Source of the DNA: Clostridium ganghwense
GTDB taxonomy: Bacteria; Bacillota; Clostridia; Clostridiales; Clostridiaceae
NCBI RefSeq assembly: GCF_026735165.1
Contig: NZ_JAPQES010000004.1
Span: forward strand, 310,001-374,000
DNA: 64,000 nt
Direction of reading: 5' to 3'
Below, one piece after another: positions 54,994 through 64,000 of this stretch. Each line of letters starts with the position of its first letter. Position 1 is the stretch's first letter. The notes under the pieces were generated by a model, which did no database searches, was not told the DNA's origin, and saw only the letters and a list, made by a program, of their open reading frames with translations. Both the position numbers and the translations under genes were made by a program.

Positions 54994-55023
54994 TATATTC
55001 ACTCCTTTCTGTTGTTTTTTCTG

Positions 55024-55563
55024 TTATTTACCAGTTTTTCCTTCTTTACGTCTTATAACTTCTCCAGCGTATCTTATTCCTTTACCTTTATAAGGTTCTG
55101 GTTTTCTCCATACTCTTATATTAGCAGCAGCTGATCCAACTAATTCTTTATCAATTCCGCTAACAACTACTTTAGTAGTTTCTGGTACTGAGAATTCTAC
55201 GCCCTCAACAGATTTTATTTCAACTGGATGTGAATATCCAAGATTTAATACTAAATCTTTACCTTTTAATTGAGCTCTATAACCAACACCAACTAATTCT
55301 AAAGTTTTTTGGTATCCTTGTGTTACCCCAATTACCATATTATTAATTAATGCTCTTGTTAAGCCATGTAGAGCTCTATGTTGAGCAACATCACTTGGTC
55401 TTGTAACAACGATTTGGTTATCTTCAACAGCTATATTTATAGCTTTGTGCATTTCTTTTACTAATTCGCCTTTAGGTCCTTTTACTGTAACAACGTTATC
55501 TGGTGTTACATCAAATTTTACTCCATTAGGTATTTCTATTGGAAGTCTTCCTACTCTTGACAT
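55024..55563 (-). CDS. rplF: 50S ribosomal protein L6
   Basis: A 179-residue L6 starting at the ATG at 55563 ([15 protein letters not shown]), downstream of AGGAGG. Two L6 domains are present; the C-terminus carries [24 protein letters not shown], typical of bacteria. Confidence 0.97.
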   Translation of the reverse strand: MSRVGRLPIEIPNGVKFDVTPDNVVTVKGPKGELVKEMHKAINIAVEDNQIVVTRPSDVAQHRALHGLTRALINNMVIGVTQGYQKTLELVGVGYRAQLKGKDLVLNLGYSHPVEIKSVEGVEFSVPETTKVVVSGIDKELVGSAAANIRVWRKPEPYKGKGIRYAGEVIRRKEGKTGK

Positions 55564-55588
55564 GACCACACCTCCTATTCACGTTAAA

Positions 55589-55984
55589 TTACCAAATGTA
55601 ACAAATTACTTCTCCACCTAATCCTAACTTTCTTGCTTCTCTATCTGCAACTATTCCTTTAGAAGTTGATATCATAGCAACTCCTAATCCATTTAATACT
55701 TTAGGAATATTATCTTTTTTACAATAAACTCTTAAACCTGGCTTTGAAATTCTTTTAAGACCAGTTATAATTCTTTCCTTTTGGTTATACTTTAAAGACA
55801 TTCTTAACATTGGAACTGCTCCATCTGCATATTCTTCTACGTTTTTAACATATCCTTCTTGAAGCAATATGTTTGCTATAGCTTTTTTAATAGTTGAAGA
55901 TGGAACTTCAACAACTTCATGTCTAACTATGTTCGCATTTCTTATACGAGTTAGCATATCTGCAATAGGGTCTGTCATAACCAT
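55589..55984 (-). CDS. rpsH: 30S ribosomal protein S8
   Basis: A 131-residue S8 ([43 protein letters not shown]). The ATG used has GGAGG 8 nt upstream; the next in-frame ATG two codons in is also plausible. S8 binds the central domain of 16S rRNA. Confidence 0.97.
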   Translation of the reverse strand: MVMTDPIADMLTRIRNANIVRHEVVEVPSSTIKKAIANILLQEGYVKNVEEYADGAVPMLRMSLKYNQKERIITGLKRISKPGLRVYCKKDNIPKVLNGLGVAMISTSKGIVADREARKLGLGGEVICYIW

Positions 55985-56014
55985 TTATTATGCCTCCTTT
56001 CTAAATCTCATCTC

Positions 56015-56200
56015 TTACCAACTAGCTTTTCTGCATCCAGGAATTTGACCTTTATACGCTAATTCTCTGAAACAAATACGGCATATTCCGTATTTTTTTA
56101 GCACAGCATGTGGTCTTCCGCATATTCTACATCTTGTATATGCTCTAGTTGGATACTTTGGTTGTTTTTTCCACTTTTCAATCATTGCTTTACGGGCCAT
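56015..56200 (-). CDS. rpsN: 30S ribosomal protein S14, type Z
   Basis: A 61-residue zinc-containing S14, [16 protein letters not shown] and so on, with [10 protein letters not shown] and [12 protein letters not shown] zinc pairs. This is the short type found in Firmicutes. Normal position. Confidence 0.98.
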   Translation of the reverse strand: MARKAMIEKWKKQPKYPTRAYTRCRICGRPHAVLKKYGICRICFRELAYKGQIPGCRKASW

Positions 56201-56215
56201 GTTTTTCCCTCCTTA

Positions 56216-56755
56216 TTATTGAGCAAATGGCATCCCAAGATATCTTAGCAATTCTCTTGCTTCTTCGTCAGTCTTGGCTGTAGTAACAAATATAATATCC
56301 ATACCTCTTACTTTATCCACTTTATCGTATTCTATTTCTGGGAACATTATTTGTTCTTTCACTCCTAATGCATAATTTCCTCTACCGTCAAAAGACTTAG
56401 CTGAAACTCCTCTGAAATCTCTAACTCTTGGTAGTGCTATGTTCATTAATCTATCTGCAAATTCATACATTTTTTGCTTTCTTAATGTAACTTTGCATCC
56501 TATAGGCATTTTTTCTCTGATTTTGAAGTTAGCTACAGATTTCTTTGCTCTAGTAAGTACAGGTTTTTGTCCTGCAATTATTTGTAAATCAGAAATAGCT
56601 GATTCTAATACTTTAGAATTATCTTTAGCTTCTCCAACACCCATATTGATAACTATCTTTTCAAGTTTTGGAACTTGCATTATATTTTTATATCCGAACT
56701 TTTCCATTAAGGCCGGCACTACTTCATTATTGTATTTTTCTTGTAGTCTATCCAT
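56216..56755 (-). CDS. rplE: 50S ribosomal protein L5
   Basis: A 179-residue L5 ([67 protein letters not shown]). It binds 5S rRNA. Normal length. Confidence 0.98.
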   Translation of the reverse strand: MDRLQEKYNNEVVPALMEKFGYKNIMQVPKLEKIVINMGVGEAKDNSKVLESAISDLQIIAGQKPVLTRAKKSVANFKIREKMPIGCKVTLRKQKMYEFADRLMNIALPRVRDFRGVSAKSFDGRGNYALGVKEQIMFPEIEYDKVDKVRGMDIIFVTTAKTDEEARELLRYLGMPFAQ

Positions 56756-56777
56756 TAAGTGAACCTCCTTTCAAAGT

Positions 56778-57095
56778 CTATAGTATTTCTCCGCACTTTT
56801 TACAAACTCTAACTTTAGTTCCATCTTCTAAAAGTTTTTTGCTAATTCTTGTAGCAGCATTACATTTAGTACAATATAACATAACTTTTGAGCTATTTAT
56901 TGGTGCTTCTTTCTTTACTATTCCACCTTGCATGTTTTCTCTATTTGGTTTAACGTGCTTAGTAACAACATTTACATCTTTAACTAGCACTTTACCTTTT
57001 TTAGGATAAACAGCTAATATTTCGCTTGTTTTACCTTTATCTTTACCTGAAATAACAACTACTTTGTCTGTTCTTCTTACATGAACTTTAGCCAT
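56778..57095 (-). CDS. rplX: 50S ribosomal protein L24
   Basis: A 105-residue L24 starting at the ATG at 57095 (MAKVHVRRTDKVVVISGKDKGK), with GGGAGG before it; a GTG at 57104 lies inside that site. KOW motif, and a zinc-type CTKCNAATRI and CKKCGEIL tail, so this L24 binds metal. Confidence 0.96.
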   Translation of the reverse strand: MAKVHVRRTDKVVVISGKDKGKTSEILAVYPKKGKVLVKDVNVVTKHVKPNRENMQGGIVKKEAPINSSKVMLYCTKCNAATRISKKLLEDGTKVRVCKKCGEIL

Positions 57096-57111
57096 CACAG
57101 CCACCTCCCTT

Positions 57112-57486
57112 TTATAGAACTTCAGGTGCTAATGATAATATTTTATTAAATTCTTTATCTTTTTCTCTTAATTCTCTTGCGATTGGTCCAAAAATACGAG
57201 TTCCTCTTGGTTGTTTATCGTCTTTGATAACAACAGCAGCATTTTCATCCCACTTAATATATGAACCATCAGCTCTTCTTACGCCTCTTTTAGATCTAAC
57301 AATAACAGCTTTAATAACATCACCTTTTTTAACAACACCGCCTGGTGTTGCACTTTTAACGCTAGCAACTATTATATCTCCAACGTTACCATACTTTCTT
57401 TTAGAACCGCCTAAAACTCTGATACACATGATTTCTTTTGCTCCAGTATTATCTCCTACTTTTAAGCGAGTTTGTGGCTGTATCAT
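57112..57486 (-). CDS. rplN: 50S ribosomal protein L14
   Basis: A 124-residue L14 starting at the ATG at 57486 ([24 protein letters not shown]), with AAAGGAGG upstream; a longer ORF with six extra residues is unlikely. Ends SLAPEVL. It contacts 16S rRNA at bridge B5. Confidence 0.97.
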   Translation of the reverse strand: MIQPQTRLKVGDNTGAKEIMCIRVLGGSKRKYGNVGDIIVASVKSATPGGVVKKGDVIKAVIVRSKRGVRRADGSYIKWDENAAVVIKDDKQPRGTRIFGPIARELREKDKEFNKILSLAPEVL

Positions 57487-57512
57487 ATATATGCCTCCTT
57501 TCAATCATTGAA

Positions 57513-57767
57513 TTATTTTGCTTTTTCAACGATTTCGACTAATCTCCATCTCTTATCTTTTGACAATGGTCTTGTTTCCATTATCATTACTCTATCATTT
57601 TGTCTAGCTTCATTATTTTCATCATGAGCCTTAAACTTTTTAGTTCTGTTCATTGTTTTTCCGTACAATGGATGACGAACTTTATCTTCAACTGCAACTA
57701 CAATAGTTTTATCCATCTTATCTGAAACGACTTTACCTATTCTAGTTTTTCTGTTTCCTCTTTCCAC
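57513..57767 (-). CDS. rpsQ: 30S ribosomal protein S17
   Basis: An 84-residue S17 ([49 protein letters not shown]), OB fold. Normal length; starts 23 nt after rpmC. Confidence 0.98.
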   Translation of the reverse strand: MERGNRKTRIGKVVSDKMDKTIVVAVEDKVRHPLYGKTMNRTKKFKAHDENNEARQNDRVMIMETRPLSKDKRWRLVEIVEKAK

Positions 57768-57790
57768 AGGGTAACCCTCCTTTCAGTTTG

Positions 57791-58003
57791 CTACTGATCA
57801 AGTCCTTGTAATTCTTTTTGTCTAAGTATTGTTTTCACTTGTGCTATAGACTTCTTAACCTGTCTAATTCTCATTGGGTTTTCAAGTTGGCCAGTCGCTA
57901 ATTGAAATCTTAAATTAAATAACTCAGCTTTTAAGTCAGTTAATCTCACTGATAATTCTGTAGAAGAATTTTCTCTTAATTCTTGTAATTCATTAGCCCT
58001 CAT
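57791..58003 (-). CDS. rpmC: 50S ribosomal protein L29
   Basis: A 70-residue L29 ([54 protein letters not shown]), two long helices. It overlaps rplP by 11 bp. Docking site for trigger factor and SRP with L23. Confidence 0.98.
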   Translation of the reverse strand: MRANELQELRENSSTELSVRLTDLKAELFNLRFQLATGQLENPMRIRQVKKSIAQVKTILRQKELQGLDQ

Positions 58004-58436
58004 TTACTTCACCACCCATTTGTTCAAAATCTCTTCTTGTAACAAACTTAGTCTTCATTGGAAGCTTATGTGCAGCAAGTCTCATAGCTTCTCTAGCAAC
58101 ATGTTCTGGCACTCCAGATAATTCAAACAATACTCTACCAGGTTTAACTACAGCTACCCAATATTCAACTGAACCTTTACCTTTACCCATACGAGTCTCA
58201 GCAGGAGTTGCAGTTACTGGTTTGTCTGGGAAAACCTTAATCCAAAGTTTTCCTCCTCTTTTTATATATCTATTTATTGCAATTCTGGCAGCTTCTATTT
58301 GATTACTTGTCATCCAACAGCATTCTGTTGCTTGAATACCATAATCTCCGTATGCAAGGAAGTTTCCTCTTCTAGCTTTTCCTCTCATTCTGCCACGTTG
58401 TTGCTTACGATGTTTTACCTTCTTTGGCATCAACAT
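57993..58436 (-). CDS. rplP: 50S ribosomal protein L16
   Basis: A 147-residue L16 ([58 protein letters not shown]). The ATG chosen is 8 nt after GGAGG; an ATG two codons in is possible. It binds near the peptidyl transferase centre. Confidence 0.98.
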   Translation of the reverse strand: MLMPKKVKHRKQQRGRMRGKARRGNFLAYGDYGIQATECCWMTSNQIEAARIAINRYIKRGGKLWIKVFPDKPVTATPAETRMGKGKGSVEYWVAVVKPGRVLFELSGVPEHVAREAMRLAAHKLPMKTKFVTRRDFEQMGGEVNEG

Positions 58437-58454
58437 AACCTATTCCTCCTTCCC

Positions 58455-59120
58455 TTATTGGTTAACTTCTTCTGCTTTAACTTTTTTTGTTGGAAGAATT
58501 TCACCTTTATATAACCAAACTTTAACACCTATTTTTCCATAAGTTGTATCTGCTTCAGCAAATCCATAATCAATATCTGCTCTTAATGTTTGAAGAGGAA
58601 TTGTTCCTTCATGATATTGCTCTGTTCTAGCTATTTCAGCTCCACCAAGTCTACCTGAGCAAGCAATTTTAACTCCTTTTGCTCCACTTCTCATAGCTCT
58701 TTGAATTGTTTGTTTCATAGCTCTTCTGAATGAAATTCTTTTTTCAAGTTGTTGAGCAACATTTTCTGACATTAATTGAGCATCTTTTTCTGGTCTTTTA
58801 ACTTCAACTATGTTAATTATAATATTCTTTTCTGAAACTATTTTATTAATATCAACTTTTAATACCTCTATACCTTTTCCGCCTTTTCCTATAAGCATTC
58901 CTGGCTTAGCTGTATGGATATTTAACTTAACTCTTTTAGGAGTTCTTTCAATTTCTATTTTAGATATTCCTGCAGAATAAGATTTCTTTTTTATGAATTT
59001 TCTTATCTTATCATCTTCTATTAGGTTATCTGCAAATTTTTTACTATCTGCATACCATTTAGCATCCCATTCTTTTATCACTCCGACTCTGAGGCCATGT
59101 GGATGTACTTTTTGTCCCAC
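58455..59120 (-). CDS. rpsC: 30S ribosomal protein S3
   Basis: A 221-residue S3 with the KH domain ([23 protein letters not shown]) and C-terminal domain ([31 protein letters not shown]). It forms part of the mRNA entry. Confidence 0.98.
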   Translation of the reverse strand: MGQKVHPHGLRVGVIKEWDAKWYADSKKFADNLIEDDKIRKFIKKKSYSAGISKIEIERTPKRVKLNIHTAKPGMLIGKGGKGIEVLKVDINKIVSEKNIIINIVEVKRPEKDAQLMSENVAQQLEKRISFRRAMKQTIQRAMRSGAKGVKIACSGRLGGAEIARTEQYHEGTIPLQTLRADIDYGFAEADTTYGKIGVKVWLYKGEILPTKKVKAEEVNQ

Positions 59121-59135
59121 TCTATTTCCCTCCTT

Positions 59136-59471
59136 CTATGCTCTTTCTTTTACAACTAATGTAATATGAGTAGTTCTTTTCATTATTGAATATGCTCTAC
59201 CCTGTGCACGTGGTTTGAATCTTTTTAGTGTTGGTCCTTGATTAGCATAAGCCTCTGCAACATATAATTTATTAACATCTAAGTTGAAATTATTTTCTGC
59301 ATTAGCTACAGCTGATTTTAATACTTTGCTAATTACAGTAGCTGCTTCTTTTGGAGTGTATTTTAATATAGCAAAAGCTTCATTTGCATTTTTTCCTCTT
59401 ACTAAATCAAGAACAACTCCTGCTTTTCTTGGAGACATTCTTACATACTTTGCTATAGCTCTAGCTTCCAT
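59136..59471 (-). CDS. rplV: 50S ribosomal protein L22
   Basis: A 111-residue L22 ([62 protein letters not shown]), with its loop lining the exit tunnel. Normal length. Confidence 0.98.
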   Translation of the reverse strand: MEARAIAKYVRMSPRKAGVVLDLVRGKNANEAFAILKYTPKEAATVISKVLKSAVANAENNFNLDVNKLYVAEAYANQGPTLKRFKPRAQGRAYSIMKRTTHITLVVKERA

Positions 59472-59492
59472 TTTTGTTCCTCCTTCCTATCA

Positions 59493-59777
59493 CTATCTTA
59501 CACGACTTGATTTTTCTTTCTTGTCTATGTGACCTTTAAATGTTCTTGTTAAAACAAATTCTCCTAATTTATGTCCTACCATATCTTCGCTTATATAAAC
59601 CGGAACATGTTTTCTACCATCATGGACAGCTATAGTATGACCTAACATTTGAGGGAAGATTGTTGATGATCTTGACCAAGTCTTTACAACTTTCTTTTCA
59701 TCTTTTTCATTCATAGCCTCAATTTTCTTTATTAATGATTCTGCAACGTAAGGTCCTTTTTTAATTGATCTACTCAA
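59493..59777 (-). CDS. rpsS: 30S ribosomal protein S19
   Basis: A 94-residue S19 ([56 protein letters not shown]). Standard. Confidence 0.98.
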   Translation of the reverse strand: MSRSIKKGPYVAESLIKKIEAMNEKDEKKVVKTWSRSSTIFPQMLGHTIAVHDGRKHVPVYISEDMVGHKLGEFVLTRTFKGHIDKKEKSSRVR

Positions 59778-59852
59778 TTCAGTGTCCTCCTTTCATACAA
59801 TTTAAAGTTCAGGAAGAGAATGTAAATTCTCTCCTATCATTCTATTTAATTA

Positions 59853-60686
59853 TTATCTTCTTCCTTTATTCTTAATAATCATCTTATCAGAATACTTTTT
59901 GTTCTTTCTTGTCTTATATCCAAGAGCAGGTTTACCCCATGGTGTAACAGGACCTGGACGTCCAACTGGTGATTTACCTTCTCCACCACCGTGAGGGTGA
60001 TCGTTAGGGTTCATTACTGATCCTCTAACTGTTGGTCTGAATCCCATATGTCTCTTTCTTCCTGCTTTACCTATGTTTATGATATCATTTGTTAAGTTTG
60101 AAACTGTTCCTATAGTAGCTCTACATTCGATTCTTACGTATCTCATTTCACCACTTGGAAGTCTCAAGATAGCATAATTTCCTTCTTTAGCCATAAGTTG
60201 AGCTGAAGTTCCTGCTGCTCTAACTATTTGAGCACCTTTTCCTGCTTGTAATTCAATATTATGAATTACTGTACCTACTGGTATGTTTTTAAGTGGAAGT
60301 GCATTTCCTGGTTTTATGTCAGCATCTACACCAGACATAACTGTGTTTCCAACTTTTAATCCAACTGGTGCAATTATATATCTCTTTTCACCATCAGCAT
60401 AATTTAAAAGTGCTATGTATGCTGTTCTGTTTGGATCGTATTCTATAGTAGCAACCTTTGCAGGTATTCCATCTTTATTTCTTTTAAAATCAATTATTCT
60501 ATATTTTCTTTTTTCTCCACCACCACGATGACGAACAGTTATTCTACCATTGTTATTTCTTCCAGCATTCTTCTTTATACTAACAAGAAGTGATTTTTCT
60601 GGTTTACTAGTAGTTATTTCTTCAAAAGTAGCAACTGTCATTTGTCTTCTTGAAGGTGTAGTCGGTCTAAACTTTTTAACTGCCAT
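59853..60686 (-). CDS. rplB: 50S ribosomal protein L2
   Basis: A 277-residue L2 ([58 protein letters not shown]). It carries the conserved His in the DHPHGGGEG loop near the peptidyl transferase centre. Confidence 0.98.
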   Translation of the reverse strand: MAVKKFRPTTPSRRQMTVATFEEITTSKPEKSLLVSIKKNAGRNNNGRITVRHRGGGEKRKYRIIDFKRNKDGIPAKVATIEYDPNRTAYIALLNYADGEKRYIIAPVGLKVGNTVMSGVDADIKPGNALPLKNIPVGTVIHNIELQAGKGAQIVRAAGTSAQLMAKEGNYAILRLPSGEMRYVRIECRATIGTVSNLTNDIINIGKAGRKRHMGFRPTVRGSVMNPNDHPHGGGEGKSPVGRPGPVTPWGKPALGYKTRKNKKYSDKMIIKNKGRR

Positions 60687-60749
60687 CTAAATTCCCTCCT
60701 TTTTATCGCTTATCTGGCTCCTCGCCAATAACTGCTTTTTTGTGAAATA

Positions 60750-61043
60750 TTACATTCCTTCAAAAAATTCTATTGTTTTACTTTCTGGAGTTAACTTGAT
60801 TATAGCTTTCTTATAGTCAGCTCTTTTTCCTACGTGTACTCCAACTCTTTTTACTTTTCCCATTATTCTTACAGTATTTACTGTTTCAACTTTTACCTCA
60901 AATATTTCTTCTACTGCTCTCTTTATTTGAGATTTATTAGCATGTATATCTACAATGAAGGTGTACTTTCTATCTGCCATATCAGACATGCTTTTTTCAG
61001 TTATTACTGGTCTTCTTATAATATCATAACTGCTCACTGTCAT
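60750..61043 (-). CDS. rplW: 50S ribosomal protein L23
   Basis: A 97-residue L23 ([43 protein letters not shown]). It overlaps the rplD stop by one nucleotide (TAATG). It docks trigger factor at the exit tunnel. Confidence 0.98.
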   Translation of the reverse strand: MTVSSYDIIRRPVITEKSMSDMADRKYTFIVDIHANKSQIKRAVEEIFEVKVETVNTVRIMGKVKRVGVHVGKRADYKKAIIKLTPESKTIEFFEGM

Positions 61044-61663
61044 TATGCATACACCTCCTCAATTTTAGCAACTGCTTCTTTTGTAACAATAAATTTGTCA
61101 TATTTTAATATATCATATACATTTAAATTGTTAACAGGGATTACAGTTGCCCCTTGTATATTTCTTACTGACTTATAAACATCTTCATTAGACTCAGGCA
61201 CAACGATTAAAGCTTTTTTAGTTTCAAATGCATTAAGCATTTTAACTACTTCTTTAGTCTTTGGCACATCTAAATCCAAGTTTTCAAGAACTACCATTTC
61301 ATTTTCAGCAACCTTACTACTTAATGCTGATTTCATAGCAACTCTTCTCATTGATTTAGGAACAGACATTCTGTAATCTCTTGGTTTTGGAGCAAAAACT
61401 ATACCACCATGAACCCATTGTGGTGCTCTTGTTGAACCTTGTCTTGCTCTACCTGTTCCTTTTTGTCTCCAAGGTTTTCTTCCACCCCCAGAAACCTCTG
61501 CTCTAGTCTTAGTGGATTGAGTTCCTTGTCTTTTATTTGCAAGTTGTGCAACTACAACTTGGTGTAAAGCACTTTCGTTCACTTCTACTGCAAATACGCT
61601 ATCTGATAATTGAATATCTCCAACCTTTTGTCCTTCTCTATTAAATAAATCTACTGTAGGCAT
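61043..61663 (-). CDS. rplD: 50S ribosomal protein L4
   Basis: A 206-residue L4 ([58 protein letters not shown]), with its loop in the exit tunnel. In some bacteria L4 represses its own operon via the S10 leader; whether that holds here is not known. Confidence 0.98.
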   Translation of the reverse strand: MPTVDLFNREGQKVGDIQLSDSVFAVEVNESALHQVVVAQLANKRQGTQSTKTRAEVSGGGRKPWRQKGTGRARQGSTRAPQWVHGGIVFAPKPRDYRMSVPKSMRRVAMKSALSSKVAENEMVVLENLDLDVPKTKEVVKMLNAFETKKALIVVPESNEDVYKSVRNIQGATVIPVNNLNVYDILKYDKFIVTKEAVAKIEEVYA

Positions 61664-61689
61664 TCTATATCCTCCTTTCTTCCAAAGCT

Positions 61690-62319
61690 TTAAGCTTTCA
61701 CTGTATCCTTAATTACAATGTAGCCTTTATTTGGTCCTGGTATTCCACCTTTTATTAAAACAACATTCTTTTCTGTCATAACTTTTACAACTTCAAGATT
61801 TAAAACAGTTGCTTTTTTATTTCCCGTTTGTCCAGGCATTTTCATGTTTTTAAAAGTTCTTGATGGGCTTGAAGCTGCACCCATTGAACCTGGTGCTCTA
61901 TGGAATTTAGAACCGTGACTCATAGGTCCTCTTGAAAAATTCCATCTTTTTATAACGCCTTGGAATCCCTTTCCTTTAGAAACTCCTGTTATATCTACTT
62001 TATCTCCTACTTGAAAGATATCAGCTTTTATTTCGCTTCCAACTTCATATTCGTTGATATTTTCTAGTCTAAATTCTCTAACCATTCTCTTCAAAGAAGC
62101 ACCTGCTTTAGCAAAATGTCCTTTTTTAGGTTTATTAGCTAATTTTTCTCTAATATCTTCAAATCCTACTTGTATAGCATTATATCCATCATTTTCTTCA
62201 GTTTTCTTTTGGATTACTACACATGGTCCTGCTTCTACAACTGTAACTGGAATAACTTTACCATTTTCATCAAATATTTGAGTCATCCCAAGTTTTCTAC
62301 CTAATATCGCTTTCTTCAT
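61690..62319 (-). CDS. rplC: 50S ribosomal protein L3
   Basis: A 209-residue L3 starting at the ATG at 62319 ([18 protein letters not shown]), with GGAGG before it; the GTG at 62328 overlaps that site. [34 protein letters not shown] is the tip loop near the peptidyl transferase centre. Confidence 0.97.
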   Translation of the reverse strand: MKKAILGRKLGMTQIFDENGKVIPVTVVEAGPCVVIQKKTEENDGYNAIQVGFEDIREKLANKPKKGHFAKAGASLKRMVREFRLENINEYEVGSEIKADIFQVGDKVDITGVSKGKGFQGVIKRWNFSRGPMSHGSKFHRAPGSMGAASSPSRTFKNMKMPGQTGNKKATVLNLEVVKVMTEKNVVLIKGGIPGPNKGYIVIKDTVKA

Positions 62320-62390
62320 TCTGCGCACCTCCCTAAAATATTAGCGGATCACTTTTGGCAATCATAATATCTCATAATAACTTGTGATAA

Positions 62391-62699
62391 TTATAGTTTT
62401 ATTTCAATATCCACACCTGCTGGTAAATCTAATCTCATTAAAGCATCAACAGTCTTTGGTGATGGACTTAATATGTCAATAAGTCTTTTATGTGTTCTAA
62501 TTTCGAATTGTTCTCTAGAATCTTTATATTTGTGAGTAGCTCTTAATATTGTAACTATATCTTTTTCTGTAGGTAGTGGTACTGGACCAGCTACTTTAGC
62601 TCCTGTATTCTTTGCAGTTTCAACAATTTTCTCAGCTGATTGATCTAAAATATTGTGATCAAAAGCCTTTAATCTGATTCTTATTTTTTGACTTGCCAT
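62391..62699 (-). CDS. rpsJ: 30S ribosomal protein S10
   Basis: A 102-residue S10 starting at the ATG at 62699 ([30 protein letters not shown]), with AAAAGGAGGG upstream; the longer reading from 62729 is spurious. It binds NusB/NusG as well as the ribosome. First gene of the S10 cluster, with a structured leader. Confidence 0.97.
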   Translation of the reverse strand: MASQKIRIRLKAFDHNILDQSAEKIVETAKNTGAKVAGPVPLPTEKDIVTILRATHKYKDSREQFEIRTHKRLIDILSPSPKTVDALMRLDLPAGVDIEIKL

Positions 62700-62883
62700 T
62701 GTATTTCCCTCCTTTTCATTCCTCTTCAATTCATAGATGTAACATCAGTGTTGTGTAAACTGTTCCAGGTGTTGCATAGTTTACATAACACCGCCGCCTG
62801 ATTCAAGATCAAGACATGCTCAGTCAAGAATACCCTGGATATCCCAGCAACCTCTTGCTTCATCGCTATCCTCGTGTCACAAC
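62700..62883 (-). ncRNA. structured 5' leader of the S10 operon with predicted H-type pseudoknot
   Basis: The leader of about 180 nt (initiation near 62883) has several paired elements. A GGTGTT (62787-62792) pairs with AACACC (62768-62773), and TGTAAACT (62778-62785) pairs with AGTTTACA (62754-62761), and the pairs interleave, giving stems of 6 and 8 bp with loops of 1, 4 and 6 nt: an H-type pseudoknot. A GATGTTACATC hairpin (62736-62746) follows. Likely a ribosomal-protein or other regulatory leader; I cannot assign an Rfam class. Confidence 0.7.
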
Positions 62884-62889
62884 TCTTAT

Positions 62890-62918
62890 ATTGTATAATA
62901 TTTTTTTTGTTTTGACAA
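62890..62918 (-). promoter_or_regulatory. sigma-A promoter of the S10-spc-alpha superoperon
   Basis: TTGTCA (62913-62918) and TACAAT (62890-62895) on the minus strand are 17 nt apart. The promoter lies between the tuf terminator and rpsJ, so the ribosomal genes can be expressed separately from tuf. Confidence 0.8.
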
Positions 62919-63001
62919 GTATTTTTTAATTTTTATCGCAATTTCTTTCTATATTATTTATTATTAAATAAAAAATACTCTATTTAGCTTTTTTTCAATA
63001 G

Positions 63002-63031
63002 AAAAGGAGAAGGATTTTTCCTTCTCCTTTT
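63002..63031 (-). terminator. terminator of tuf
   Basis: AAAAGGAGAAGGA (63002-63014) pairs with TCCTTCTCCTTTT (63019-63031), a 13-bp stem with a 4-nt loop. On the minus strand the stem ends CTCCTTTTCTATTG. Confidence 0.82.
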
Positions 63032-63086
63032 GTCTTTATAAAGGCCTTTATTAAAATTCTTAATTATATTAAACTTTTAAGTTAAA

Positions 63087-64000
63087 TTATTCTATTATAG
63101 TAGTAACAACTCCTGAACCTACTGTTCTTCCACCTTCTCTGATAGCGAATCTTAAGTTAGATTCCATTGCTACTGGTGTGATTAATTCAACTGTCATATC
63201 TATGTGGTCTCCTGGCATTACCATTTCTGCTCCGCCTGGTAATTCGATTGATCCTGTAACGTCTGTTGTTCTGAAATAGAATTGTGGTCTATATCCATTA
63301 AAGAATGGAGTATGTCTTCCACCTTCTTCTTTCTTTAATACGTATACTTGACCTACGAATTTTTTGTGTGGAGTTACTGTTCCTGGTTGTGCTAATACTT
63401 GACCTCTTTCGATTTCATCTCTTTGAACACCTCTTAATAATGCTCCGATGTTATCTCCAGCCATTGCTTCGTCAAGCATTTTTCTGAACATTTCTACTCC
63501 TGTACATGTTGTCTTTCCTATTTCTTCTTTCATTCCTACGATTTGTATTTCGTCTCCAACGTGAAGAATTCCTCTTTCAACTCTTCCTGTTGCAACTGTT
63601 CCTCTTCCTGTAATTGTGAATACATCTTCTACTGGCATTAGGAATGGTTGGTCAGTAGCTCTTTCTGGAGTTGGTATATATTCATCTACTGCATCCATTA
63701 AGTCAAATATGCATTGTTCTTCGCCATCTTCGATTGCTTTTAATGCTGATCCTGTTATTACTGGACAGTCATCTCCATCAAATCCATATTCGCTTAATAA
63801 TTCTCTTACTTCCATTTCTACTAATTCTAGTAATTCTGGATCATCTACTTGGTCTGATTTGTTTAAGAATACTACTATGTGGTTAACTCCTACTCTTGAT
63901 GCTAGTAGTATATGTTCTCTTGTTTGTGGCATTGGACCATCTGCTGCTGATACTACTAAGATAGCTCCATCCATTTGTGCTGCTCCTGTGATCATGTTCT
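63087..64000 (-). CDS. tuf: translation elongation factor Tu (3' part; N-terminus beyond window)
   Basis: The last 304 residues of EF-Tu; the reading frame continues past the right edge (codons read KN before [15 protein letters not shown]). NKSD for guanine recognition, [11 protein letters not shown], and domains 2 and 3 ([49 protein letters not shown]) are present, ending [20 protein letters not shown]. The P-loop and switch 1 lie outside. It delivers aminoacyl-tRNA to the ribosome. tuf-rpsJ order is usual in Firmicutes. Confidence 0.97.
   Translation of the reverse strand, partial: NMITGAAQMDGAILVVSAADGPMPQTREHILLASRVGVNHIVVFLNKSDQVDDPELLELVEMEVRELLSEYGFDGDDCPVITGSALKAIEDGEEQCIFDLMDAVDEYIPTPERATDQPFLMPVEDVFTITGRGTVATGRVERGILHVGDEIQIVGMKEEIGKTTCTGVEMFRKMLDEAMAGDNIGALLRGVQRDEIERGQVLAQPGTVTPHKKFVGQVYVLKKEEGGRHTPFFNGYRPQFYFRTTDVTGSIELPGGAEMVMPGDHIDMTVELITPVAMESNLRFAIREGGRTVGSGVVTTIIE

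Noticed and set aside
59778-59852. Short hairpin between rpsS and rplB
   Set aside because: Weak stem with no T-tract and inside a continuous operon; not called as a terminator.

Overview
This window is from a low-GC, spore-forming, anaerobic Firmicute, most likely Clostridium sensu stricto. The evidence is the AT-rich sequence, strong AGGAGG ribosome-binding sites, a glmS ribozyme, a ferredoxin-linked 2-oxoacid oxidoreductase (korDABC type), spore/germination cell-wall enzymes (CwlD, SleB-like), a zinc-type S14 and an ECF transporter module next to rpoA/rplQ. Almost everything is on the minus strand. I cannot name the species from sequence alone.

Layout. 1-2.3 kb: a translationally coupled operon (glycolipid-type glycosyltransferase, NodB deacetylase, YbhN-like membrane protein running off the left edge). 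3.2-8.1 kb: glmS with a 5' self-cleaving glmS ribozyme, a DUF4184 membrane protein, trmO and glmM. 8.3-16.8 kb: accessory genes (MerR/GyrI-type regulator pair, secreted proteins, a CPCC protein, a radical SAM enzyme, a DUF2089/SHOCT operon, an MFS exporter). 17.1-20.8 kb: a korDABC-type operon bounded by two 84-bp direct copies of the 3' end of the neighbouring flavoprotein gene. 20.8-24.6 kb: the flavoprotein, cdaR (ybbR) and cdaA (c-di-AMP synthase). 24.8-32 kb: envelope proteins, a thioredoxin/flavin thioredoxin reductase pair, and an ECF sigma / anti-sigma / lipoprotein / TPR operon. 32-36.2 kb: ptsI divergent from a sigma-54 activator with an N-terminal HPr-like domain. 36.3-42.5 kb: two Na/Pi cotransporter paralogues, citX and cwlD. 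42.7-64 kb: the ribosomal-protein superoperon from tuf (partial) through S10-spc-alpha, ecfA1-ecfA2-ecfT, truA, rplM and rpsI.

How it fits together. GlmS and GlmM feed UDP-GlcNAc and wall synthesis, and the CdaA/CdaR module that normally sits beside glmM lies about 12.7 kb away, separated by accessory genes. The most interesting regulatory unit is ptsI with its divergent HPr-PAS-sigma-54 activator: ptsI carries a -24/-12 promoter, and three copies of one 17-bp palindrome lie in the shared intergenic region, placed to act as enhancers for ptsI and as an autoregulatory operator for the activator. Other notable signals are an expanded glmS ribozyme with a diverged tandem repeat in P1, a predicted H-type pseudoknot in the rpsJ leader, a Pho-box-like tandem repeat before one Na/Pi paralogue, a MerR-type 19-bp-spacer promoter, and a thioredoxin reductase lacking NADPH-binding motifs. 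No tRNA, rRNA, CRISPR array, prophage or insertion sequence was seen.
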